Notes under the pieces: generated by a model
The model's database searches: none
The model's input: the letters and a program-made list of their open reading frames with translations, nothing else
What the model was told of the DNA's origin: nothing
NCBI RefSeq assembly: GCF_034424625.1
Contig: NZ_CP139976.1
Location: 4,712,001 to 4,776,000, forward strand
Source: Janthinobacterium lividum
Lineage (GTDB): Bacteria; Pseudomonadota; Gammaproteobacteria; Burkholderiales; Burkholderiaceae_D
Direction of reading: 5' to 3'
Length of the DNA stretch: 64,000 nt
Translations under genes and position numbers: made by a program
In this document: one piece after another, positions 57,581-64,000 of the stretch
Position numbering within the stretch: the stretch's first letter is position 1
How the letters are laid out: each line of letters starts with the position of its first letter

Positions 57581-58951
57581 ATGGGCATGGCAGCGAAAAT
57601 CTTGTGGGGAGAGGGCCTGTTCCTGCGGCCGCAGCATTTCCAGCGCCAGGACCAGTATCACGAAGCGCGCCTGCATCACACGGCCAGCGCGCTGCATCCC
57701 TACCTGTGGGGCGTGGCGCACATGGCGTGGGACCTGGCGGCGCTGAAGACGGGCACCTTGCGCCTGCATGCCCTGTCGGCGATCTTCCGCGACGGCGAAG
57801 TGTTCGAGTCGCTGGGCGACGGCGCGCCCGGCAGCGATACCCTGCCCCCGCCCGTGGACCTGGAAGCGCTGCCGCCGGCGGTGCAGGAAGTGACGTATTA
57901 CGCGGCGCTGCCCATCCTCAACCGCGAAGGCATGAATTACACGGCGCAGGCATCGACGGCAGACACGCTGGCGGCCACGCGCTTTGCGCACGCCATGCGC
58001 GCCACGCCCGACCTGTTTACGGAGTCCGCCGTGGCCGACGTGGCCTACCTGAAGAAGACCGTGCGGCTGATTCCCGACAGCGAGGCACGTGGTTCCTACG
58101 ATTGCCTGCCGCTGATCGCCCTGCGGCGCACGGTATCGGGCGGCTTCGAACCCGTGCCCTCGTTCATGGCCCCCAGCCTGGCCATCGCCGGCGCACCGCG
58201 CCTGCAGGGCGTGCTGGAACACCTGCTCGACGCCTTGCAGGCGAAGGTGAGCGCGCTGCACGGCCACCACCGCGAACCGAGCCGCAACGTGATCGAGTTC
58301 CGCTCCGGCGACGTGTCCTCGTTCTGGCTGCTGCACACGGTCAGCACGGCCGCCGCCGCGCTGATGCACTATGTGCGCCATCCGGCCCTGCATCCGGAGC
58401 GCCTGTACGAAGCGCTGCTGGGACTGGCGGGCGGCCTGCTCAGCTACTCCAAGCATTACACCCTGGCCAGCCTGCCCGCCTACGACCACGCGCAACCGGG
58501 CGCCTGCTTCGACGCCATCGACGGCATCATCCGCGAACTGCTCGACACCGTCATCTCGTCGAAGTATTTTTCCATCGCCCTGCTCGAGGACCAGCCGTCG
58601 TACTACCTGGGCAAGCTCGATTCGGGCAAGATCGACCAGCACACCACCTTGTACCTGGCGATCCGCGCCGCCATGCCCGCCATCGAACTGGTGGACGTGG
58701 TGCCGCTGCGCGTGAAAGTGGGCGCGCCCGACGACGTGGAAAAATGCGTGCTCACGGCCATGCCCGGCCTGAAACTGTCGCATGCGCCGCAAGTGCCGGC
58801 CGCCATTCCCGTGCGCCCCGACACCTATTATTTTGCGATTGAAAACCGTGGCGTGCCATATGAACAGATGCTCAAGGCACAGTCGATCTCCGTGTACGTG
58901 CCGGCCGGCATACGCGACCTGCAGCTGGAACTGATCGCGGTGACGGCATGA
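57581..58951 (+). CDS. tssK: Type VI secretion baseplate protein TssK
   Basis: Trimeric baseplate linker (456 residues) connecting TssFG wedges to the TssJLM complex. The N-terminus ILWGEGLFLRPQHFQRQDQY is diagnostic, and YYAALPILNRE and the C-terminal PDTYYFAIENRGVPYEQML agree. AAGGAG lies nine bases before the ATG. Its stop overlaps the tssL start (ATGA). Confidence 0.97.
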   Translation: MGMAAKILWGEGLFLRPQHFQRQDQYHEARLHHTASALHPYLWGVAHMAWDLAALKTGTLRLHALSAIFRDGEVFESLGDGAPGSDTLPPPVDLEALPPAVQEVTYYAALPILNREGMNYTAQASTADTLAATRFAHAMRATPDLFTESAVADVAYLKKTVRLIPDSEARGSYDCLPLIALRRTVSGGFEPVPSFMAPSLAIAGAPRLQGVLEHLLDALQAKVSALHGHHREPSRNVIEFRSGDVSSFWLLHTVSTAAAALMHYVRHPALHPERLYEALLGLAGGLLSYSKHYTLASLPAYDHAQPGACFDAIDGIIRELLDTVISSKYFSIALLEDQPSYYLGKLDSGKIDQHTTLYLAIRAAMPAIELVDVVPLRVKVGAPDDVEKCVLTAMPGLKLSHAPQVPAAIPVRPDTYYFAIENRGVPYEQMLKAQSISVYVPAGIRDLQLELIAVTA

Positions 58952-59733
58952 GCCAGCTCATCGAACGGCGCGCAGCGCCCTCCCTGCTGGGACAACGCGG
59001 TTCCGCCCCAACCGGCAGCAGCCGGCATGCCGGCAGCGCCCTGCTGGACCTGATGCACGAAGGCTTTTATATGCTGTTCATGCTGAAGCACGGTTCGGCA
59101 CCCGGCGACGAGCAAAGCTTCATGGACCGCATCACGGCCTTCCTCGACGACTTCGAGCGCGAAGCAAAAAAGATCCGCGCCGATGGCGACGATATCGCGG
59201 CAGCCAAGTATGCGTTTTGCGCGGCCGTCGATGAAATCATCCTGGCCTCGCCTTTCGCCCTGCGCAAGCAGTGGGAGCGGCGCCCGCTGCAGCTGCTGAT
59301 CTTTGGCGACCAGCTGGCCGGCGAACACTTTTTCGACCGCCTCGACGCCTTGCGCGGCAAGGGCGCCATGCGCGTGCAGGCGCTGCAGGTCTTCCACATG
59401 TGTTTATTGCTGGGATTCCAGGGCAAGTATGCGATCGACGGCGGCGAAAAACTCAGCTACCTGACGGCACGCCTGGGCGACGAGATCGCCCACATCAAGG
59501 GCAAGAGCCGTGGCTTCGCGCCGCGCGCGGAACGCCCCGACCAGGTGGTCAACAAGCGCGGCAGCGACGTACCGCTGTGGGCGCTGTCGAGCTTTTTCGC
59601 CCTGCTGGCCATCTGCGCCTACCTGGGCCTGAAAACCCATCTGACGCGCGGCACGCAAACGACCCTGGCCGCGTATGCGGACCTGGTCAAGCTGGCGCCG
59701 CGCCCGGCGCACCTGACCATCACGCTGCCCTGA
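58948..59733 (+). CDS. tssL: Type VI secretion protein TssL (DotU/IcmH family)
   Basis: Inner-membrane component (261 residues): large cytoplasmic DotU domain (FCAAVDEIILASPFALRKQW, LLIFGDQLAGEHFFDRLD, MCLLLGFQGKY) and one C-terminal transmembrane helix at about 212-230 (LWALSSFFALLAICAYLGL). No peptidoglycan-binding OmpA extension is fused; a separate OmpA-like gene lies next to it on the opposite strand. Confidence 0.96.
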   Translation: MSQLIERRAAPSLLGQRGSAPTGSSRHAGSALLDLMHEGFYMLFMLKHGSAPGDEQSFMDRITAFLDDFEREAKKIRADGDDIAAAKYAFCAAVDEIILASPFALRKQWERRPLQLLIFGDQLAGEHFFDRLDALRGKGAMRVQALQVFHMCLLLGFQGKYAIDGGEKLSYLTARLGDEIAHIKGKSRGFAPRAERPDQVVNKRGSDVPLWALSSFFALLAICAYLGLKTHLTRGTQTTLAAYADLVKLAPRPAHLTITLP

Positions 59734-59747
59734 ACACCTCACAGAAC

Positions 59748-60527
59748 CTACTGTGCGATCCTGAATTCGATGCGCCGGTTCCTCGCCCGGCCATCGGCCG
59801 TGGCGTTGCTGGCCACGGGACGGTCCGGTCCCTGGCCCGACACCAGCACCGAATCGGCGGCGACGCCCTTGCTGGCCAGGTAGGCGCGCACGGCTTCGGC
59901 GCGCGCCTGGCTCAAGGCCACATTGCTGGCGCGCAGGCCCGTGTCGTCGGTGTGGCCGATCACCTCCACCTTGCGGCCCCGCAGCCTGAGCATGGCGGCC
60001 GCCATCTCGTCGAGGATGGCCAGGCCCGCCGGCGTGATAGATGCCTTGCCGCTGTCGAATTCGATGATGCGTTTATCCAGCGCCGCATCGAGCAAGCCCT
60101 GCTCCGCCTCCGCCGCCTTGACCCGCAAGCCGTTGTTGACGACGTAGGTGGGATTGAGGCTGGTGGCGATGTCACTGGCGATCTGCTGGCGCTGCGCCTC
60201 GTTCGCCACTTCGCCGCGCACGCTGACGTTATTGCCGTCGATACTGATCTGCCCCCGTGAAATCAGCTTCAGGTTCGGCGCGATCAGCTTGTGCACGTAG
60301 GCGTTCCAGTTGGCCGGCACGGCCACGCTGCCGATGGCGATCTGGTCGACCACGCGCTCGGCGCCATACAGTTCGCGCAGGCGGGCCAGCACGGCCGCCT
60401 TGCCCGCCTCGTCGGCCAGGGTGCCCGTGACAAGAATCTGCCCCGGCATCGGTGTCTGGGGCGCTTGCGCCTGCGCGTGGCAGGGAGCGGCTGCAGCAAG
60501 CAGCAGGAGAATGACAGGATATTTCAT
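59748..60527 (-). CDS. OmpA-family peptidoglycan-binding protein, T6SS-associated
   Basis: A 259-residue exported protein: signal MKYPVILLLLAAAAPCHAQA, a central BON-like region (about 30-140) and a C-terminal OmpA domain (IIEFDSGKASITPAG, EVIGHTDDTGLRASN, SQARAEAVRAYLASKG, NRRIEFRI) binding peptidoglycan. Because TssL here lacks an OmpA domain, this separate protein (TagL-like) probably anchors the secretion complex to the cell wall. It converges on tssL and follows tagF by nine bases. Confidence 0.85.
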   Translation of the reverse strand: MKYPVILLLLAAAAPCHAQAQAPQTPMPGQILVTGTLADEAGKAAVLARLRELYGAERVVDQIAIGSVAVPANWNAYVHKLIAPNLKLISRGQISIDGNNVSVRGEVANEAQRQQIASDIATSLNPTYVVNNGLRVKAAEAEQGLLDAALDKRIIEFDSGKASITPAGLAILDEMAAAMLRLRGRKVEVIGHTDDTGLRASNVALSQARAEAVRAYLASKGVAADSVLVSGQGPDRPVASNATADGRARNRRIEFRIAQ

Positions 60528-60536
60528 CGCAATCCT

Positions 60537-61517
60537 TCAGACAAAGGTATCGGCAAACATGGCGCAGGCCGAGCGCAGCGACAGCTGTTCCTGCTGCAGG
60601 CAGGCGGAAAAACGGCGCAGCGCGGCATCGCGTCCCAGCTGCTCCTCGACCCAGTCGAGCTGATCGAACACGATCAGCCGTTCGCAGCCGGCCTGCGGAT
60701 CGATCAGCGCGCGCAAGCCATGCGGGTCGGCGCCGCAAAAGCCGATCACCAGCACGGGCGCCTCGTCGAGGTGGGAAAAGAACAGCGCCAGTTCGAAATC
60801 GGCCAGGCTCAGAAAAGGCGCGATCAGGTGCAGCCACAAGCTGGCCACCAGCTCGCGCAGCTGCGCGTCCTGCGGCAGCGGCAGCACCAGGCTTTTTTCC
60901 AGGCGCGGCAAGCCGCTCTGGCGCACCGGCTGCAGCAGCATGCCCAGGCCCAGCAGCAGTTCGCGCACCGTCACGGGAAACGCGGGCGATGCCAGCAGCG
61001 TCTGCAAGCCGTGCACCGTCTGCGCCTGCAAGAAGGCAGCCAGCCGCGCCGCATGATCAGGTGCCGCCGGTTCGACTTCGACCACGTTGCCGGCCAGCGC
61101 CAGCAGGGCCGGCCCCGGTTCGGCGCTGGCCACGATGCCTCGCGACAGCTGCTCCACCCGCTGCCACAGCGGCGCCAGCGCCAGCGGACTGCAAGCGACA
61201 AAGGTCTCCGCGTCATCGACTTCCAGCGCGCCCATTGCCATGAAGGGAAAGCGCCGCAACGACTGGTCATTGCTCGCTTCCAGGCGCCCGGCGATGGCGC
61301 GCCGGCTGCGCGTGCCGACGAAGGCAAAGCGCAGCGGCGGCAAGGCGTCGTAATTGAGCTTCCAGCGCGGTTCCACCGTCAGGGCAGTCATGACCTGCGC
61401 CAGCCAGTCGTCGAGCAGCTGCACCAGCGCGTGATTGTCGCAAGCCTTGATGAAGTCGCCCCGTGCGGGAATCTTGCCAAAGTAGCCGAGGCGCACCTGC
61501 TGCGCCGCGCGCATCAT
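60537..61517 (-). CDS. tagF: Type VI secretion-associated protein TagF
   Basis: A 326-residue protein with the TagF N-terminal domain: LGYFGKIPARGDFIKACDNHALVQLLDDWL, FAFVGTRSRRAIAGRLEASND and FPFMAMGAL. In Pseudomonas a TagF domain acts as a post-translational repressor of T6SS assembly. ATG 61517 overlaps the tssM stop (ATGA), which fixes the start; the open frame continues upstream only as a shadow of tssM. Confidence 0.9.
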   Translation of the reverse strand: MMRAAQQVRLGYFGKIPARGDFIKACDNHALVQLLDDWLAQVMTALTVEPRWKLNYDALPPLRFAFVGTRSRRAIAGRLEASNDQSLRRFPFMAMGALEVDDAETFVACSPLALAPLWQRVEQLSRGIVASAEPGPALLALAGNVVEVEPAAPDHAARLAAFLQAQTVHGLQTLLASPAFPVTVRELLLGLGMLLQPVRQSGLPRLEKSLVLPLPQDAQLRELVASLWLHLIAPFLSLADFELALFFSHLDEAPVLVIGFCGADPHGLRALIDPQAGCERLIVFDQLDWVEEQLGRDAALRRFSACLQQEQLSLRSACAMFADTFV

Positions 61518-64000
61518 GGCGAAACTCCGGGCATGACTGCGGCGGCGATGGCCTGCGCGGGAGACGCGGCAGAAGCACCGGGCGCGCCGACGATCGTCTC
61601 GGGCAGCTGCATGCCGCGAAAGCCCTGCTCCTGCACCGCCGTGGCGGATCCCGCGCCCGTCGTCTCGGCGCTGCTGGTGATTTTCAGGTCGACCGCCACG
61701 GCCACCTCGCCGCGCGCCCAGCGCAGTTCGAACACGCCGCCCTCCTTGCGCTTCTTGGCCGCCGCGTCGATCATGCGCTTCAAGCCGAATTGCCCCGGCT
61801 CGTTGAACAGTTCCACCGTGCGCCCGTCGAAGGTGACGGCCGTGATGCGCGCGCCCTGCTGGCCCGCCGCGCCTTGCGGGCCCGGATGGACCATGTTCGT
61901 CCACTGCGCCGGGGTGTTGCGGTAGCGCAGCTGTTGGCCGTCGATCTCCACCGTGTATTCCAGGGTGCCCGGCGCGGGCGACGGCTGGATCTGGAAGACG
62001 GTTTGCGCCGCCGTCGACGTGGCCGCCACGCCGCCCGCGCCCAGCGGCGCGATCCAGCCGGGGAAACGCGCCACCACCTGCGGCGACAGGCTGATGCCCA
62101 TGTCGGCCCAGGTGCGCGGGGCCAGCACGTCGCCGCGCCGCACCACCAGCGGGCCCATGGACGTGGTGACGAATTTCGCCACCAGGCCTTCCGGGCCGAA
62201 GAACTGGCCGATCTCGAGGTTGCTCGCCTCGATGCGCGCCGCGGGCGCGAATGGATATTTGTTGGCCAGCGATTTCTGGAACGGTTCATACACCTGCGCC
62301 GCCCAGGTCTTGTTGATATCGAGTTCGGCCGGCGCGACGATGACGGCAAAGGTCTGCATCAGCGGGCGCACGAGAATGGGGCGGATCGCCTGCTTTTGCG
62401 CGTCGCTCATCCCCGTGAGCACCTGCTCGTCGACCAGTTTCAGGGCGTCGGCCAGTTCGGAACCGCTGCCCTCCAGGGTCTGCTGCATGAACTGGCGCGC
62501 GCCCGGCCCCGCGTCGCCCTGGTTCTTCAGCTGGTTCAAACGGCTGCGCAGTTTCGACAGCGCTTCCAGGTAGGCGCGCATCAGGGATGCATTGTTGTCC
62601 CTGGCCGCCACCAGCTTGCCCACGCCGGCAAATTCGCGCCCGACAGGCCCCATGGGCTTGTCCAGGCGGGCCGGGTCGAGCTGCGCATGGAGAGCGGGAC
62701 TGGCCGTCAGCGGCGACGGCGCGCGGCGCAGCACGGTTTCCTTGAACCAGCCGACGATGCCCCGCTCGGCCTGGCGCAATTGGGCATTTTGCAGCGCCGG
62801 GTTGTCCCACGAGGTTTCCGCGTAAATGGTCGTCAGCAGCCTGGCGATCGGCGACGACTGCGGGTCGCCCAGGCGGTTCATCGCCTGCACGGCACCGTCA
62901 AAACCTTGCAGGTCGGCGACGGCCACGCCCTGCACGAATTTCTGCCACTCGCGCGCATAGTCGGCCTTGTACATGGCCACCAGGTTTTTCTCGATCTGTT
63001 CCGGACTGCCTTCCAGGGTCAGGTCGTCGGTGGAGGCGCTTTTCAGCACCCAGTCGGCGCTTTGCAGCTCGCGGTTGGCGGCATCGCGAAACGCGCCCTC
63101 AACGAACTTTTCCCAGGCCTGGCGCGTAAAGGCACCGGAGACGGCGTAACTGCCCGCCAGCAGCGCCTGATCCTGTTCACCGACGATGCGCGCCACCGTC
63201 ATGCCGGGAAAGCGCGTCGCGGCGCGCGCCTTGACGTCGGCATACACGCGCTCGCGCGCCGGCATGCCGCGCACCACGCGGCGCAGGTTTTCGCGCGCCT
63301 GGTCGACCAGCGCCAGCTTCTGCTCGATGCGCGGCCAGGACGGATCGCCGATCTGCGCCAGGTAAAACGTCAGCAGCCGTTCCGCGCTGCGTATCATCTG
63401 CTCGCGCGGCATGGCGCCCCGGTTACCCTCCAGCCAGGCGCGCCAGAAACGCGTCAGCTGGTCATTCAGGTGGCTGCTTTCCGCATGCGTCTTATCGGCC
63501 AGCATCAGATAGGTTTTCAGCGCATTGTAGGCATCTTCCACATTCGTCGCGCTGGCCGCCTGGTACTGGACGCTGCGCGGCGCGGCGGGTGCTGCAGTGG
63601 GTGAGGCGGCGGCCGGCGTCTGCGGCGTGCGCGCCGTGGGCTGCAGCTGATCCGCGCTGGCGTTCATTTCAAACAGCAAGGCTTCCAGCGCGCCCGCCAC
63701 GGGGCCGAGCATGACCTGGCGCGCACCGGCAAAATATTCCTCGCGCAGCTTGCGTTCAAGCAGCTCACCCTGGTACAGGCCCAGGCGCAGGGACCACGGC
63801 CGTTGCGTGCGGTACGCTTCCAGCTGCTCGATGCGGTCCTGCAAGATCTCGAGCGCTTCCAGGCGCGACTGCAAGTCCAGGCGCCGCTCCTGCAGCTTCA
63901 CCACTTTGGTTAAATCGGCCTCGACGTTGGCCACCAGTTGCCGGTTGCCCAGGTAGGACCAGCTCCAGCCGCCCAGGCAGGCACCCAGCAACACCGTGGC
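61514..64000 (-). CDS. tssM: Type VI secretion protein TssM (IcmF), N-terminus outside window
   Basis: Inner-membrane/periplasmic scaffold of the T6SS membrane complex. The frame is open to the window edge; about 828 residues are seen. They start within the third transmembrane helix (LLGACLGGWSWSYLG) and cover the periplasmic ImcF-related region and the C-terminal TssJ-binding domain (FELRWARGEVAVAVDLKI). The N-terminal helices and any Walker ATPase domain are off the edge. A GTG at 63994 is internal, not the start. Confidence 0.95.
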   Translation of the reverse strand, partial: ATVLLGACLGGWSWSYLGNRQLVANVEADLTKVVKLQERRLDLQSRLEALEILQDRIEQLEAYRTQRPWSLRLGLYQGELLERKLREEYFAGARQVMLGPVAGALEALLFEMNASADQLQPTARTPQTPAAASPTAAPAAPRSVQYQAASATNVEDAYNALKTYLMLADKTHAESSHLNDQLTRFWRAWLEGNRGAMPREQMIRSAERLLTFYLAQIGDPSWPRIEQKLALVDQARENLRRVVRGMPARERVYADVKARAATRFPGMTVARIVGEQDQALLAGSYAVSGAFTRQAWEKFVEGAFRDAANRELQSADWVLKSASTDDLTLEGSPEQIEKNLVAMYKADYAREWQKFVQGVAVADLQGFDGAVQAMNRLGDPQSSPIARLLTTIYAETSWDNPALQNAQLRQAERGIVGWFKETVLRRAPSPLTASPALHAQLDPARLDKPMGPVGREFAGVGKLVAARDNNASLMRAYLEALSKLRSRLNQLKNQGDAGPGARQFMQQTLEGSGSELADALKLVDEQVLTGMSDAQKQAIRPILVRPLMQTFAVIVAPAELDINKTWAAQVYEPFQKSLANKYPFAPAARIEASNLEIGQFFGPEGLVAKFVTTSMGPLVVRRGDVLAPRTWADMGISLSPQVVARFPGWIAPLGAGGVAATSTAAQTVFQIQPSPAPGTLEYTVEIDGQQLRYRNTPAQWTNMVHPGPQGAAGQQGARITAVTFDGRTVELFNEPGQFGLKRMIDAAAKKRKEGGVFELRWARGEVAVAVDLKITSSAETTGAGSATAVQEQGFRGMQLPETIVGAPGASAASPAQAIAAAVMPGVSP

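Noticed and set aside
61463..63604. 713-codon open frame on the plus strand
   Set aside because: Antisense to tssM; Arg/His-rich shadow frame.
63992..63994. GTG as the start of tssM
   Set aside because: TssM proteins are about 1100-1300 residues with N-terminal membrane helices; this codon lies within a transmembrane segment, so the true start is beyond the window.

Overview
This GC-rich window is bacterial chromosome from a betaproteobacterium of the Oxalobacteraceae, most likely Janthinobacterium or a close relative. The basis is conserved Burkholderiales gene order (leuA, rpsO, pnp, quinone oxidoreductase, tpiA, secG, tRNA-Leu, nuoA-G; ilvIHC and pssA; iscR-S-U-A-hscBA-fdx-iscX), protein character and family-typical neighbours. 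I saw no insertion sequence, prophage or CRISPR array. Species is inference.

Layout. 1-8.5 kb (minus strand): the 5' part of the complex I operon (nuoA to nuoG, nuoG cut by the window edge) behind tpiA, secG and tRNA-Leu(GAG), with a quinone oxidoreductase upstream. 8.5-13.5 kb: exported and accessory proteins (Sel1-repeat, DUF2807-type, small exported protein) and a chemoreceptor with an amino-acid-sensor motif. 13.7-16.3 kb: rpsO-pnp with an intervening terminator and a leader hairpin. 16.5-26.9 kb: a BamE-like lipoprotein, then the branched-chain amino-acid and phosphatidylserine block (ilvI-ilvH-ilvC, pssA, leuA), interrupted by a membrane protein, an MFS transporter and two tandem SIMPL-domain paralogues. 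leuA carries an apparent one-base deletion.

27.4-31 kb (mostly plus): ECF sigma factor, DUF3619, DUF3106 and RDD proteins in one overlapping operon, a truncated haemoglobin and an unusual pseudouridine synthase. 31.1-38 kb (minus): the complete ISC iron-sulfur assembly operon, with a sigma70 promoter overlapping an IscR-type operator, ending in a methyltransferase gene that overlaps iscX. 38-49 kb: a NADAR protein beside a UNG-like protein lacking the catalytic Asp, aromatic ring-cleavage-product genes (maiA, FAH, VOC) divergent from a LysR regulator, a ChaC-like enzyme, a PA0069-type radical SAM gene under a near-perfect LexA box, a DTW protein, a second chemoreceptor, a lipocalin and a periplasmic binding protein.

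49.3-64 kb: a type VI secretion cluster: tssA, clpV, tssE, hcp, tssC, tssB and a TPR lipoprotein on the minus strand, divergent tssJ-tssK-tssL, then an OmpA-like protein, tagF and the C-terminal two thirds of tssM on the minus strand. tssF, tssG, vgrG and effectors are not in the window.

Most worth a second look: the LexA box on the radical SAM gene, the UNG-like/NADAR gene pair, the Glu-for-Asp pseudouridine synthase, the leuA frameshift, and two roughly 110-bp imperfect palindromes with similar ends.
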